From: Synechococcus sp. CC9902
GTDB taxonomy: Bacteria; Cyanobacteriota; Cyanobacteriia; PCC-6307; Cyanobiaceae
DNA length: 64,000 nt
NCBI RefSeq assembly: GCF_000012505.1
Contig: NC_007513.1
Span: 1,426,001-1,490,000 of the forward strand
Direction: 5' to 3'
The position numbers and the translations under genes are program-made. The first letter of the stretch is position 1. Each line of letters starts with the position of its first letter. The notes beneath the pieces were generated by a model that was not told the origin of the DNA, made no database searches, and saw only the letters and a list, made by a program, of their open reading frames with translations. Below are positions 33,539 to 43,453 of this stretch, piece after piece.

Positions 33539-34003
33539 TTAAGCGGAGGGCTTCGAAACCCGGCGGATGTCGGTGCAAAAGCTGCCCTGCAGGGGAACAC
33601 CTTCACCATTCACGGCCGTAGTGCTGCGCAAACGCAAATTCGCGCGCGTGAACCAAATTCGCTCCTGCACCACAACACCATCGGGGCTCGGAAGATTGAG
33701 TTCCATGCTGCCGTCGGGCCAAAAGAGCCAGGTTCCCGCAGGCTCTCCATTGCGAGATAAGCCACCATCCTCGGAAAACAAAAGGGTGCTGCTGACTCCA
33801 CTGGGAGCTTGCACCACCAGCTGACCCAGGCCAGACGCTGGGGTGCTTTCACGACGCACCGTCAACTCCCCACGTTCACTGTTGTGCCATTCATCGTCTC
33901 CTTCCAACGACAGCTCGAAACAGCTCCGCAAACTCATCCATTGCCCATCGCAAAGGGCAATGAATGCGGCTGGATCGGCAGGAGGGAAGGGTTGTTCACT
34001 CAT
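33539..34003 (-). CDS. CpcS/CpeS-type phycobiliprotein lyase family protein
   Basis: 154 residues with lipocalin-type order seen in CpcS/CpeS: GQWMSLRSCFELSLEGDDEWHNSERGEL-like start (FIALCDGQW, then LTVRRES), a beta-rich core (GTWLFWPDGSMELNL) and the family end ERIWFTRANLRLRSTTAV followed by GSFCTDIRRV. These lyases attach bilins to Cys of phycobiliproteins. The substrate (phycocyanin, phycoerythrin or allophycocyanin) cannot be read from the sequence. It is away from any phycobilisome rod genes in this window and 6 nt from the trmD-ispF start. Confidence 0.72.
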   Translation of the reverse strand: MSEQPFPPADPAAFIALCDGQWMSLRSCFELSLEGDDEWHNSERGELTVRRESTPASGLGQLVVQAPSGVSSTLLFSEDGGLSRNGEPAGTWLFWPDGSMELNLPSPDGVVVQERIWFTRANLRLRSTTAVNGEGVPLQGSFCTDIRRVSKPSA

Positions 34004-34025
34004 TTGCCCATTCTCTCAGCCAGCT

Positions 34026-34979
34026 TCACCAAGTGATCGGCAAAAATGGATACGGCCGATTCCATCCATAAACAGCGAGGCGCTGGTGTCCGGGTACAGC
34101 GGCACCACGACGGTGGAAGCCGAACACATCGGCAAGCACAAGGGTGTTGGCAGGACAGGTCACGGCTATGGGCTTTGGCAAGCCCAGGCTTACCAAAGCC
34201 TCATCTCGAATCCGAAATGAGCCCGAAACATCGGGCTGACGGCGATGCAATAGCGCCGCATCTGCAGTGGATTGTTCCCAGCGCAAGCGGACTGGATCCA
34301 AACGATGACTACCGGGGACGTACTCAAACGGACCGTCATCGAGCTCGACAGGGCGTAAGAACAACCAAAACTTCAAGGCACGAAAAAACGTATCGCGATG
34401 CAGATCTTTCTGAAGATCAGGGGTTTCGCGCTCCTCCCCATGAACCGTTAAGTACACATCTACCTTGTGGTGATCCATCGGCAAACCGATCACCTGCCGA
34501 GAGCAGGACGACAAGCGTGGGTCATGACAGACCTTCGCCGCCTGGGGCATCTCCAATGGATCGATATGAAGGAAGCGGTTGAGGGTGCCGCCATCAAACC
34601 GATCAAATCCGCCGGGGAAGGGTTGCTTGGGTTGGAATCCAACCCGATTGTTCACAGGCATCGGATGCTGATGCGCAACATCACTCACCCGCGATTCCAC
34701 CTCATCACGCAACGCGGCAAATTGGCTCGGCGGGAGGAAGTTTTGGATCACAACAAACCCATCGCGCTCGAGATCGGCGCATCGTCCGGGTTTTAACCAC
34801 CGCCGCCAAGTGCAAAGGGTTTCGGCGATTTCCACCCGTCGACGGTGCAGCTGAAACTGCCGGTTCAGGATGGGATGACCGACCCAAGGATCCCGAAAGC
34901 TCTTGGTGCGTGTCAGCAAAGAGAGCATCGTTGAAGCGTAGATCGGACGCAATCCGCGCTCAGAAATCACCCCCGCCAT
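34026..34979 (-). CDS. Phytanoyl-CoA dioxygenase (PhyH) family protein
   Basis: 317 residues from ATG 34979, preceded by GGAG 7 nt upstream and overlapping era by 20 nt. The Fe(II) site appears as HRDTFF (His and Asp) with the second His in FGFHRRGAA, followed by the 2-oxoglutarate-binding Arg. The N-terminal ~60 residues are not conserved-looking. PhyH enzymes hydroxylate alkyl or amino-acid substrates. The substrate here is unknown. Neighbour era is unrelated in function, so only co-transcription is suggested. Confidence 0.82.
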   Translation of the reverse strand: MAGVISERGLRPIYASTMLSLLTRTKSFRDPWVGHPILNRQFQLHRRRVEIAETLCTWRRWLKPGRCADLERDGFVVIQNFLPPSQFAALRDEVESRVSDVAHQHPMPVNNRVGFQPKQPFPGGFDRFDGGTLNRFLHIDPLEMPQAAKVCHDPRLSSCSRQVIGLPMDHHKVDVYLTVHGEERETPDLQKDLHRDTFFRALKFWLFLRPVELDDGPFEYVPGSHRLDPVRLRWEQSTADAALLHRRQPDVSGSFRIRDEALVSLGLPKPIAVTCPANTLVLADVFGFHRRGAAVPGHQRLAVYGWNRPYPFLPITW

Positions 34980-35919
34980 AACCCAACTCCGCAAGGCGAT
35001 GGGGCTTACTCCGCCAATCAGGCACCACCTTCACAAACAACTCCAGATACACCGAACCATCGATCAACGTTTGCATCTGGAGCCTTGCTCCCTGACCAAT
35101 CGTTTTGAGCATGGCGCCGCCCTTCCCAATCAGGATCCCTTTCTGACTTTTCCGTTCCACCAGCACCGTGGCCAACACGGCCGTCCGCCCTGGATTTTTA
35201 CCCTTCGGTGGGATGTCTTCGACGCGATCGATCGTTACAGCAACGCTATGGGGCACCTCTTCACGGGTGTGGAGGAGCACCTGCTCACGAATCAATTCGC
35301 CTAAGAGCACGCGTTCCGGTTGATCCGTCACCATGTCTGGCGGATACAGCTGCGGTCCCAAGGGAAGCTGTTCCGCCATGGCGACGGAAAGCTCACGGCA
35401 ACCATCACCCGAGATCGCACTGCAACGATGCACCGGCCAATGGGTCTCAGCGAGGAGTTCGTCGTAGCTGGCGGCGGCCTGATCCTGTTGGTCGGCAGCC
35501 ACCAAATCCCATTTGTTTAAAGCAACCAACACTGGTAGCGACTGCTGTTTCAGCAAATTGACGATGAAAGCATCGCCGCGGCCTGGCCGCTCACACCCCT
35601 CAAGGAGAAGAAGCACAAGATCAACCTCTCCGATCGCGCTTCGGGCGCTGTGGACGAGCCGTTCGCCCAATAGATGATGGGGCTTATGAATTCCAGGGGT
35701 GTCGACCAGAACCATCTGGGACTCCTCAGTGGTGAGGATGGCGCGCAGGCGGTTGCGTGTGGTCTGAGCCACCGGCGATGTGATCGCCACCTTTTCCCCC
35801 ACCAGCTTGTTCAGCAGGGTCGATTTCCCAACGTTGGGACGACCGATCAAGGCAATAAAACCAGACCGGTAGTGGTCTGGCACAGGGGGGTCAACCATCA
35901 AACCAGTCTGCGGGTTCAT
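34960..35919 (-). CDS. era: GTPase Era
   Basis: 319 residues. The G domain has GRPNVGKSTLLNKLVG (G1), TRNRLRAI (G2 area), VDTPGIHKPHHLL (G3) and NKWD (G4). The C-terminal KH domain contains GILIGKGGAMLKTIG. Era binds 16S rRNA near its 3' end and supports small-subunit maturation. Start ATG 35919 overlaps the next gene stop by 1 nt. Confidence 0.95.
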   Translation of the reverse strand: MNPQTGLMVDPPVPDHYRSGFIALIGRPNVGKSTLLNKLVGEKVAITSPVAQTTRNRLRAILTTEESQMVLVDTPGIHKPHHLLGERLVHSARSAIGEVDLVLLLLEGCERPGRGDAFIVNLLKQQSLPVLVALNKWDLVAADQQDQAAASYDELLAETHWPVHRCSAISGDGCRELSVAMAEQLPLGPQLYPPDMVTDQPERVLLGELIREQVLLHTREEVPHSVAVTIDRVEDIPPKGKNPGRTAVLATVLVERKSQKGILIGKGGAMLKTIGQGARLQMQTLIDGSVYLELFVKVVPDWRSKPHRLAELGYGGGDF

Positions 35920-36767
35920 CAGCCGGCTTTGGTTTCGGCCTGCTCCAATGCCGATCTGGGATCTCCACTCAGGTCAGCCATCAAAAATTCGCGAGTTTCA
36001 GGCAAGGCAAGACGCAAGTTCGATTCAAGATCAAAATCCACCTGCAACGAATCGGCCCTTAGATCCAAGAGGTGGCCTCCGTGCTGTCGATCATCAGAAA
36101 GAAAATGCAAGTGATAGCCGGGGATATTCAGGCTGCTGGCATGAGTCGGGCTCCAAAATCCAACCAGAGTTCCTTGAATCGCCTGGTGGCGAAAGGTGGT
36201 TTGGGCCTTCGCTGCATCCAACAATGTGGCGCCTTCCTCCACTGGAGAAACCGATCGCACCAACACCTGATTGAACGTTCCAGTGATGCGGATGGCAACG
36301 AAGAGATTGGCGCTCGGCCTGAAGGGATCCAGCAACTCTCCAAGCTGCTCAAGGCTCTGTACGTCCTCAAGGGTGAATTGTTTTTCACTCTGAAAACGCG
36401 ATGCAATCCAAAAGGGAATGCCTTCATCGAGAGGGGCCTGAATCAAGCTTCCATCTGCCCTGGCCTGCCAACAAAGTCCATCGAGAAGGATTCCCTCCCC
36501 ATCAAGGTGCTCAAACGTCCCAATGCCAAAATCGCCGTGTTGAGGCAGATCAGACACTTTTAAGGCCTCTCCAAACACACCTTCCACCACGGCCGTCGAC
36601 GTCGAAAGCTGCCAAATGGTGTGGTGCTCTAAATCGAGGAAATCACCGAGTGCTTTACGAATCACTGCACTGGCGCTTTCCCCCGTCTGCGCACAATGCT
36701 TCTGTAACGCCTGCCAATGGCCGGAAGGAAGTCGCAGATGAAGATCGTGATTCGAGGAACTGAGCAT
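35919..36767 (-). CDS. Acetolactate decarboxylase with N-terminal ribbon-helix-helix-like segment
   Basis: 282 residues from ATG 36767. Residues ~45-270 are BudA-like: STSTAVVEGVFGEAL, HGDFGIGTFEHLDGEGILLDG, QGTLVGFWSP, and the zinc-ligand-type end LNIPGYHLHFLSDDRQHGGHLLD. BudA turns alpha-acetolactate into acetoin. The first ~43 residues (HLRLPSGHWQALQKHCAQ, then SASAVIRKALGDFL) resemble a RHH/CopG DNA-binding arm, which is unusual for a decarboxylase. Start overlaps nothing. It probably links pyruvate overflow to acetoin. Confidence 0.85.
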   Translation of the reverse strand: MLSSSNHDLHLRLPSGHWQALQKHCAQTGESASAVIRKALGDFLDLEHHTIWQLSTSTAVVEGVFGEALKVSDLPQHGDFGIGTFEHLDGEGILLDGLCWQARADGSLIQAPLDEGIPFWIASRFQSEKQFTLEDVQSLEQLGELLDPFRPSANLFVAIRITGTFNQVLVRSVSPVEEGATLLDAAKAQTTFRHQAIQGTLVGFWSPTHASSLNIPGYHLHFLSDDRQHGGHLLDLRADSLQVDFDLESNLRLALPETREFLMADLSGDPRSALEQAETKAG

Positions 36768-36817
36768 CACATCAACGCGTCAGACCCATAGCCTGGCTCG
36801 AGTGGCAACGATGCGCC

Positions 36818-37339
36818 ATGCCGAATCAACAGCCCACGTTTCAGCAGGCGATGGAAATCACAGCCACTTGGCTGCAGCAATGGGACAACGAAGAAATCAG
36901 CGATGAAGTGCTCGCCGATCGGATTGGTGAAATGGTGGCGAGCCGCGATGGGGCGCGAGGCTTTTTCGTGGTGACGCTCGCCGGAGACAGCGCCTTAATG
37001 GACCGCATGCCCGATGTGGTTGCGGGGCAGCTGCGCAGTGCTGGAGGCGATGTGGTGGATCTCAGCGTACGCAATTTGGCAATGAGCACTGCGATGGCCC
37101 TGCATCACAAGCGCAGCGGAGATGACAACCAACAGGCCGGATCGGAGCGGGTCACCCTCCGCTGCACAGAATTACTACGACTGTTGGAGCCGATCCTCGT
37201 AAAAGAACGGTTGGAGCAGCTGCTTGAAGCCACCATCGACAACGCTGGTGCTGATGTCTCCTTCTTGGAACGATGGGGCTACGACGACGAACAAAAACGT
37301 GCAATTAGCAGCAGTGTGTACGCCATCGCTGCTGCTTAA
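36818..37339 (+). CDS. Conserved hypothetical protein
   Basis: 173 residues, no signal or membrane segment. Helical N-terminus (AMEITATWLQQWDNEEISDE), then a mixed domain with DGARGFFVVTLAGDSALMD and a C-terminal helical part ending RAISSSVYAIAAA. No family recognised, but the composition is that of a soluble conserved cyanobacterial protein. Divergent from budA-like, ends before a bidirectional terminator. Confidence 0.65.
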   Translation: MPNQQPTFQQAMEITATWLQQWDNEEISDEVLADRIGEMVASRDGARGFFVVTLAGDSALMDRMPDVVAGQLRSAGGDVVDLSVRNLAMSTAMALHHKRSGDDNQQAGSERVTLRCTELLRLLEPILVKERLEQLLEATIDNAGADVSFLERWGYDDEQKRAISSSVYAIAAA

Positions 37340-37425
37340 GCAATCAAGATCGAGCGCAGTCAGGGCAATGATCCATTGAAGAGATGATCGAAGACATACC
37401 TCCAAAAGCCTGTTTAAGACACAAA

Positions 37426-37450
37426 AAAACCTCGACATCGTCGAGGTTTT
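37426..37450. terminator. Bidirectional rho-independent terminator
   Basis: AAAACCTCGAC (37426-37436) and GTCGAGGTTTT (37440-37450) form an 11-bp perfect stem with a 3-nt loop and A/T tracts on both sides. It serves the hypothetical gene ending at 37339 and the BI-1 gene ending at 37485. Confidence 0.9.
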
Positions 37451-37484
37451 TAATGAAATTAAATTTATGTATGCGTAATCTCGC

Positions 37485-38216
37485 TTAATCGCGACGACCA
37501 CCACCATTCAAAACAATAATCAACCGAAGAATGAAAATAAACAGATTGATGTAGGTGAGGTACATGCTCAGAGCACCGGCCAAATATTGGTCGTCCCGAT
37601 AGGCGCGGGGCATCGTGTAAAAGTCCACGAAAGCCGCACCAACAAATAGAACAGTTCCGAAGCCAGCGATCATCAGCTCAAAGCTGGTGCCATGGAACAT
37701 TGCTGGGGCAAAAATCCCGCCAACGAACTGAACGACCATCGCCAAAATCAGGCCGATCAACCCGAGACCAACGACACCGGATAGGGCCTGACCGACGCTG
37801 TCGCTCATGCGACGACCAACGACCGAGGCGATTACAAATGTGATTCCGGTCGCTAACGCGGCAGTACCAACGGCACCGACACCGGCTACGGCACCGGCAA
37901 AGGCCACCAGTCCACTGAGGGTGAAACCAGTAATCAGGCTGTAGACGGCCAAAAGTGGCAATGCCGTGGCGTTATTGCCCTTCATTGCCACATTTTGGGC
38001 AACAAAGAAGAGAATCAAATTGCCAATGAGTGCCACCCAGAACAGGGGCATAAAAATTGGCGTGGCGATCAAGGTGAGACCACCAAGCACTCCCAAGGAG
38101 GTGAGCACCATGCCACCGCCCACATAAGGCAAAGCCTTATTGACGACGTTGGGGCCGACGAGGGCACTGGACTGTGCCTCGCGGATGGCCTGTTGAAAAT
38201 TGCTGCTAGCTGGCAT
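37485..38216 (-). CDS. Bax inhibitor-1/YccA-like membrane protein
   Basis: 243 residues with about seven transmembrane helices (e.g. MVLTSLGVLGGLTLIATPIF, PLLAVYSLITGFTLSGLVAF, YLTYINLFIFILRLIIVLNGG). The Gly-rich family end FVDFYTMPRAYRDDQY is present. BI-1/YccA proteins act in ion leak or membrane-protease control. In E. coli YccA interacts with FtsH. No such link is shown here. Confidence 0.9.
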   Translation of the reverse strand: MPASSNFQQAIREAQSSALVGPNVVNKALPYVGGGMVLTSLGVLGGLTLIATPIFMPLFWVALIGNLILFFVAQNVAMKGNNATALPLLAVYSLITGFTLSGLVAFAGAVAGVGAVGTAALATGITFVIASVVGRRMSDSVGQALSGVVGLGLIGLILAMVVQFVGGIFAPAMFHGTSFELMIAGFGTVLFVGAAFVDFYTMPRAYRDDQYLAGALSMYLTYINLFIFILRLIIVLNGGGRRD

Positions 38217-38282
38217 GTCGACCAGACCACATTGCTTTTAATACTTTGACAGTGGTGGCAATGAGTTGGGGTGTGGATCTCC

Positions 38283-39314
38283 CTATCGACGCACAATCCG
38301 CGATGAAGGCCTAACGACCCCTTGTTCCTCTCGTTTCTCATCGAGGCGGGCATAGGCCTCCACAACCCTTTGCACCAAGGGATGACGCACGACATCGGCC
38401 GATGTCAAACGGCAAACAGCAACTCCGGCCACGCCATCCAACACGTCCGAGGCCTCCTCGAGGCCGCTGAGCTGATTGTGAGGAAGATCCACTTGAGTGA
38501 CATCTCCCGTCACCACCATGCGCGAATACTCCCCCAACCGGGTGAGCACCATTCGCATTTGGGCTGGGGTGGTGTTTTGAGCCTCATCCAGAATCACAAA
38601 CGCATTATTGAGCGTGCGTCCCCGCATGTAAGCCAGCGGCGCCACCTCAATCACGCCTTTATCTAAGAGGCCAGCAGTCTTTTCTGGTCCAAGAAGACAG
38701 TGCAGTGCGTCGTACAGCGGCCGCAGATATGGGTCCACTTTTTGCTGGAGGTCCCCAGGAAGGAATCCCAGCCGTTCCCCAGCTTCCACCGCTGGTCGCG
38801 TCAAAATCAGTCGCTCAACCTTCCGTTCCGTGAGCATGCGTACCGCCAACACGGCGGCCAAAAACGTTTTCCCTGTTCCTGCAGGTCCGAGGGCAAAGGT
38901 GAGGTCATGACGCTCCATAGCGTCCACATAACTTTTCTGTCGCAGGGTGCGTGGTCTCAAGGTGTGGCCCTGCGGACTCCGCACCAAAACCTGCTCTGCC
39001 ATCGCCGAGTGGTCGTCGCCGCGGCCTGTATTCAGAGCCCCCAGGGCCGATTGAAGATCAACGGACGACACCGCTTGACCGTCTTGCCAAATGGGGCGAA
39101 CCAACTCGACAACCGACGCGGCTCGCTCAATCTGCGCAGCATGACCAGTGATCACCAATTGGAGACCCCGCAACACGACTGAAGCCCCCGTAAGGGCTTC
39201 AAGTCGGTGAAGAGTGACCTCAGCTTCCCCTGCAATGGCGAGAGCAGCTTCAGGATCAGGAAGGTCGAAGACGAAACGACCGCGGTCGCCCCTATCGGGT
39301 GCTGAAGTGATCAG
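38283..39314 (-). CDS. phoH: PhoH-family ATPase, no canonical start codon
   Basis: PhoH core: [18 protein letters not shown] (Walker A), [21 protein letters not shown] and [17 protein letters not shown] (Walker B). Coding continues upstream of the first GTG (39176) with the conserved N-terminal pattern [28 protein letters not shown] and VVLRGLQL. That frame opens after a TGA at 39323-39321 and has no ATG, GTG or TTG before 39176. The rpsP stop overlaps. The start may be CTG (39314) or another non-AUG codon, so the true 5' end is uncertain. Possible translational coupling with rpsP. PhoH proteins are ATPases of uncertain role, perhaps RNA-related. Confidence 0.9.
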   Translation of the reverse strand: MITSAPDRGDRGRFVFDLPDPEAALAIAGEAEVTLHRLEALTGASVVLRGLQLVITGHAAQIERAASVVELVRPIWQDGQAVSSVDLQSALGALNTGRGDDHSAMAEQVLVRSPQGHTLRPRTLRQKSYVDAMERHDLTFALGPAGTGKTFLAAVLAVRMLTERKVERLILTRPAVEAGERLGFLPGDLQQKVDPYLRPLYDALHCLLGPEKTAGLLDKGVIEVAPLAYMRGRTLNNAFVILDEAQNTTPAQMRMVLTRLGEYSRMVVTGDVTQVDLPHNQLSGLEEASDVLDGVAGVAVCRLTSADVVRHPLVQRVVEAYARLDEKREEQGVVRPSSRIVRR

Positions 39315-39703
39315 CCTTCCGACGCTTCAGCATCGGCAGCTGGGGCCTCAGCTTCAGCAGCAGCAGCTGCCTTGGCCTCAGCTGCATCCTTTGCAGCCTG
39401 TTTTGCAGCAGCTTCACGCTTTGCCGTTTGCTTGGCCTGGCCAACTGTCACGGAAGGGCGAACCGTTTTTTCGATCAATCCACCACGCTCCAAGAGGGTG
39501 CGCACGATGTCTGTGGGTTGAGCACCCTGACCCAAACGTTCGCGGATGGCCTCTGTATCCAGACGAGTTTCCTTCGTTCTGGGGTTGTAGAAGCCAAGCT
39601 CCTGCAACGGGCGTCCATCCCGTCGAGACGTGCTGTTGCAGGCCACGAGGCGGAAGCTCGCTTCCCGCTTCTTACCGAACCGCTTCAGGCGGAGCTTGAT
39701 CAT
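39311..39703 (-). CDS. rpsP: 30S ribosomal protein S16 with Ala/Glu-rich C-terminal tail
   Basis: 130 residues. The first ~85 residues are standard S16 ([32 protein letters not shown]). The last ~40 residues are an Ala/Lys/Glu-rich extension ([20 protein letters not shown]), which is common in cyanobacteria and would stick out of the ribosome surface. Downstream phoH overlaps it. Confidence 0.95.
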   Translation of the reverse strand: MIKLRLKRFGKKREASFRLVACNSTSRRDGRPLQELGFYNPRTKETRLDTEAIRERLGQGAQPTDIVRTLLERGGLIEKTVRPSVTVGQAKQTAKREAAAKQAAKDAAEAKAAAAAEAEAPAADAEASEG

Positions 39704-39782
39704 CGTGGCCTTGGTGTGAAGTGTGGTGGGGGTTCAAGCCGGGCCAATCAGCCCGCCAAACAACCACCATACCGGTTCACCT

Positions 39783-41261
39783 TCAGAGTTCACCGAAGCC
39801 CTTCTTTTTCTTGACTGGACGCTGACGCTTGGGGGGTCCACCCCGGCCAGGCCCTGCGGGCATTCCGCCCATCCCTGGCATACCACCCATTCCTGGCATC
39901 CCCGGCATCCCCGGCATTCCAGGCATTCCAGGCATTCCAGGCATTCCACCCATCCCTGGCATATTTCCTCGGCTCATCTGCTGCATGAAGCCCCGCATTT
40001 TCTGGAAGTCAGCCAGAACTTTGTCCACATCGGCGGGTTGGTGGCCACTCCCGGTCGCAATCCGACGGCGCCGACTCGGCTGAGAGGCCAGCAGCTCCGG
40101 TTGACATCGCTCGCTTTCTGTCATCGAACCAATCATGGCCTCGACACGCTTGAGCTGGTCCTCGCCCTGCTTCAACATCCCGTCGTCGATCTTGTTCATG
40201 CCGGGGATCATTTTCATGAGCCCCCCGAGGGATCCCATCCTCTTGATCAGACGCATCTGCTGGAGGAAGTCAGAGAAATCGAACGACGCCTCCTGCAGCT
40301 TCTTCTGCATTTTTTCAACGTCGGCGAGTTCGACCTCTTTTTGAGCCCTCTCCACCAACGTGAGCACATCCCCCATGCCGAGGATGCGGCTCGCCATCCG
40401 CTCTGGATGGAACGGCTGAAGCGCCTCAACCTTTTCACCGGTGCCAATGAACTTGATCGGCTGGCCGCTCACTTTGCGGATGGACAGTGCGGCGCCACCG
40501 CGGGAATCGCCATCCAACTTGGTGAGCACAGCCCCGGTAATACCCACCTGCTCATGGAAGGCACGGGTTAATTCAGCCGCTTCCTGGCCAATCATCGAAT
40601 CCACCACTAGCAGCACCTCATCGGGCTGAACAGCGGAGCGAATTCGCACCATCTCCCCCATCATTTCGGTGTCGATCTGAAGCCGGCCAGCGGTATCAAC
40701 CAGAAGGGTGTCGTACCCCTCCGCCTTCGCCTTCGCCAAACCGGCCGCAGCGATCTCTTCAGGCTTCGCGTCTGTTCCCAGACTGAAGACATCAACCCCA
40801 ATCTGCCCACCCAGGGTTTTCAACTGCTCGATGGCAGCGGGGCGATACACATCGGCACCCACCATGAGGGAACGACGACCCTGATCTTTGAGGTGCAGAC
40901 CCAGCTTGGCCGTGGCCGTGGTTTTACCGGCCCCCTGCAGACCGGCCATCAACACAACCGTTGGAGCTTCAGAGGCTCGGGCAAGCGGTGCGTTATCGCC
41001 ACCCATCACGTCCACGAGTTGATCGTGGACCACCTGGATGAACTTTTGGTCGGGGCTTACCCCCCGGACCACCTCAGCGCCGACGGCTTTGCCGCGCACC
41101 TCAGACACAAAATCCTTAACGACCGGAAGACTGACATCGGCTTCGAGCAGCGCACGACGGACCTCCTTAAGAGCCCCATCAACATTGGTTTCGCTGATCT
41201 TGTCCTGGCCTCTCAGCCCTTTGACAGCATCTTCAAAGCGGGCTGACAGCTCGTCAAACAT
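39783..41261 (-). CDS. ffh: Signal recognition particle protein Ffh
   Basis: 492 residues. NG domain: GLQGAGKTTATAKLG (G1), DVYRPAAI, VDTAGRLQ (G3) and TKLDGDSRGG (G4). The M domain follows with SDFLQQMRLIKRMGSLGGL, and the C-terminus ends with a Met-Pro-Gly repeat and a basic end (PPKRQRPVKKKK). Ffh delivers membrane proteins to the translocon and in chloroplast-like systems to the thylakoid. The Met/Gly/Pro tail is discussed as a repeat. Confidence 0.96.
   Translation of the reverse strand: MFDELSARFEDAVKGLRGQDKISETNVDGALKEVRRALLEADVSLPVVKDFVSEVRGKAVGAEVVRGVSPDQKFIQVVHDQLVDVMGGDNAPLARASEAPTVVLMAGLQGAGKTTATAKLGLHLKDQGRRSLMVGADVYRPAAIEQLKTLGGQIGVDVFSLGTDAKPEEIAAAGLAKAKAEGYDTLLVDTAGRLQIDTEMMGEMVRIRSAVQPDEVLLVVDSMIGQEAAELTRAFHEQVGITGAVLTKLDGDSRGGAALSIRKVSGQPIKFIGTGEKVEALQPFHPERMASRILGMGDVLTLVERAQKEVELADVEKMQKKLQEASFDFSDFLQQMRLIKRMGSLGGLMKMIPGMNKIDDGMLKQGEDQLKRVEAMIGSMTESERCQPELLASQPSRRRRIATGSGHQPADVDKVLADFQKMRGFMQQMSRGNMPGMGGMPGMPGMPGMPGMPGMPGMGGMPGMGGMPAGPGRGGPPKRQRPVKKKKGFGEL
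39891..39944. repeat. 9-nt tandem repeat coding Met-Pro-Gly in ffh
   Basis: Six tandem 9-nt units (each of the form tccaggcat or ccccggcat on the plus strand) follow each other and code for Gly-Met-Pro type repeats in Ffh. Two units are TCCTGGCAT/CCCTGGCAT-like variants next to it. Copy number may vary between strains. Confidence 0.8.
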
Positions 41262-41315
41262 TGCGGGACCATGACTGGCTCAATGCACTGATCGTAAAAA
41301 GCGGCTCGCCAATCG

Positions 41316-43361
41316 CTAGGAACCGGAAATGTATTCATGCAATTTCCACTGTTCTCCATCCCGTCCCAGCACGTAGGTGACGGTCAACGCTCCTGCAGGT
41401 GTCTGATCAATGGTGGTTCCAGAGCGATCAAGCGTTTGATCGAAGTAGTTCACCTCAGCCTTCACAGCAATGCGCCGTGGTGTTCGGCTCACCACATCAA
41501 CACTGGTGACAGAAGCCTTAATGATTTTTGTGTGGCCAAGCGCCGCGTCAGCGGTGCGCTCGGCTTGCACCCGTTGCAACAACCGATCGCGGGCAACGGT
41601 GGAAATCTGTTTCGAAACTGCTTCCGGCGCCGCGTTGGTCTGACCCGCTAGGGCCTTGGCTTTGGCATCCAACCAGCCCTGGACGAGATCCTCGAGTTGC
41701 TTGTCCGAAGGAGCATCACTCGTCAGCGGCTCGATTGGACGATCCAGAGGTTGCTCCGGTTGGAGTGTGGCTATCGGAAGCGACGTCTCATCGAGATCAT
41801 CGGGGGCCGGTAACACCGGTTCTTCCTTCACCACTGGCGACACCGGTGGCGCCTCACTTCGCTGACGGAGCATCAGCGAGAGACCGCCACCAAAAGCTGC
41901 CACGACGGCCGCCAGCACCGCAATCTTGACCACGAACGGGCGTGGAGGAAGTTGCGGCAGCCGGGGCAGTTGGGGCATTTGAGGGAGCGACAGGGCAGGG
42001 AGGCGGATACCGCGCGCCTCCAGCCCCCCCAAAGACTCCTTTGAAGAGTCATTTGAAGTGGACATCGAATCCAAAGCTTGAAGGCCAAGGCCCGAGGCAA
42101 CAGTGGTCTCCCAAGGCAATGGCAGCGCATCGTTAAGCGGCGGGCGGGATGCCTGGCGATCCAATCGCTCGACGTAGTTCTGCACATCACGGTCGGCAAA
42201 CCAAGCGTCGAGATCAATCGCCGTTGCATCGACATCGCGATAGCCCGGCAACACATCCCGCCCAAGCCAAGCCCTGCAGTATTCACACTGCGCCGCCAAG
42301 CTGTCGCCAGGGTGTTGCACAAACCAAGCTTGTACGTCCGCATCCCGGATCGCAGCGAAGTGATGGTCCGCTTCACGCACATTGCCAAGCAACAAATCCA
42401 AACAGCCCAAGAGGGGCATCGGATCAAGTTCTGAGTCCGGAAGGAGTTGCAGACGCCCTCGCGCCTGCTCAAGGCATTCCGGTTTGCGCCGGGAAAAACC
42501 AGCAGCCGTCAGCGCAAGAACTGCCAAAAATCCTGCTTCTGCTTCGCCCTCTTCCGACCAACGACTGAAGAGATCGATCTGTTCTTGCACCGTCAGAAAA
42601 CGGCGTATTTGTTGGAAGAACGACTCAAAATCATCTTGGGTCATGGACCCAGCCGTCTCGGCGGAGGTCACAGAATCCATTCCATCGAGCCCACCTCGTT
42701 GACTGACGAGCTGATCAAGCAGCGTTAATCCCTGTTGGTGAGAGGCCTGGTCACCCAAATCTCGACTGATCAGATCCAGAACTCTGAACGGAAGTAGCGC
42801 ATCCAGATCGCGTTCCAGCAAGCGCTGCTGATCGGGCAACTTACCCATGCGCTGTTGTAACTGGATTCCTTCCACCAACAGCTGCGCCGCAGATTCATAA
42901 CGGCGCTGGCCCTGTTCTTCCACTGCCGCATCGCGACACGCCAAAGCGGCCAACAGAGTGAGATCAGCTTCCCGTCCACTGCCGAGTGCAGGTGCTTGGG
43001 GTGGCTGAAGCCCATGACTTGCCATCTGGAACGCCTCGAGGGCTCCATGGGCCTCCCAAAGAAGAATCAATCCAGCAACTTCACTGCTTGCTGGGAGGTC
43101 GAGTCCGACAGTCTCGTTGGGGTGCGATGCACTCAAACGAAGTAGGGCAGATTCGTACTCAGCACGGTCATCTCGATCGGTGAGCAGGTCAGCCGAACGG
43201 CCCAACAATTCATTGCGCTTGAGCAGGGCTTCATGGGTAAACCCCTGATCAGGCGGGCTGTCACAGCGGGTTTGCAGACGATGAAGGATGGCTGCAGCAT
43301 CAGCGGAAGGACTGACACCCAGCAGTCGGAAATGATCGATGGGCAAATCCAACAGCTTCAT
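41316..43361 (-). CDS. zipN: ARC6-like cell division protein ZipN/Ftn2
   Basis: 681 residues. The N-terminus is J-domain-like ([20 protein letters not shown]). The central ~350 residues are helical repeats. One transmembrane helix ([19 protein letters not shown]) is near residue 480. The C-terminal ~130 residues form the ARC6/IMS-type domain with [16 protein letters not shown] and KLHEYISGS. Anchors the FtsZ ring in cyanobacteria. Full length for the family. Divergent from pdhA. Confidence 0.9.
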   Translation of the reverse strand: MKLLDLPIDHFRLLGVSPSADAAAILHRLQTRCDSPPDQGFTHEALLKRNELLGRSADLLTDRDDRAEYESALLRLSASHPNETVGLDLPASSEVAGLILLWEAHGALEAFQMASHGLQPPQAPALGSGREADLTLLAALACRDAAVEEQGQRRYESAAQLLVEGIQLQQRMGKLPDQQRLLERDLDALLPFRVLDLISRDLGDQASHQQGLTLLDQLVSQRGGLDGMDSVTSAETAGSMTQDDFESFFQQIRRFLTVQEQIDLFSRWSEEGEAEAGFLAVLALTAAGFSRRKPECLEQARGRLQLLPDSELDPMPLLGCLDLLLGNVREADHHFAAIRDADVQAWFVQHPGDSLAAQCEYCRAWLGRDVLPGYRDVDATAIDLDAWFADRDVQNYVERLDRQASRPPLNDALPLPWETTVASGLGLQALDSMSTSNDSSKESLGGLEARGIRLPALSLPQMPQLPRLPQLPPRPFVVKIAVLAAVVAAFGGGLSLMLRQRSEAPPVSPVVKEEPVLPAPDDLDETSLPIATLQPEQPLDRPIEPLTSDAPSDKQLEDLVQGWLDAKAKALAGQTNAAPEAVSKQISTVARDRLLQRVQAERTADAALGHTKIIKASVTSVDVVSRTPRRIAVKAEVNYFDQTLDRSGTTIDQTPAGALTVTYVLGRDGEQWKLHEYISGS

Positions 43362-43453
43362 GTGTCGTAGGCGCGAACTTTAGTCAGTGTCTGGTGTTTT
43401 GCCTATTCCTCATCCGCTGGCCCTTACAGTTAGTTGGTGTGAATGAGCTGGTC

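Noticed and set aside
39850-39970. Repeats that might be a CRISPR array
   Set aside because: Short 9-nt units inside the ffh coding frame, without spacers.
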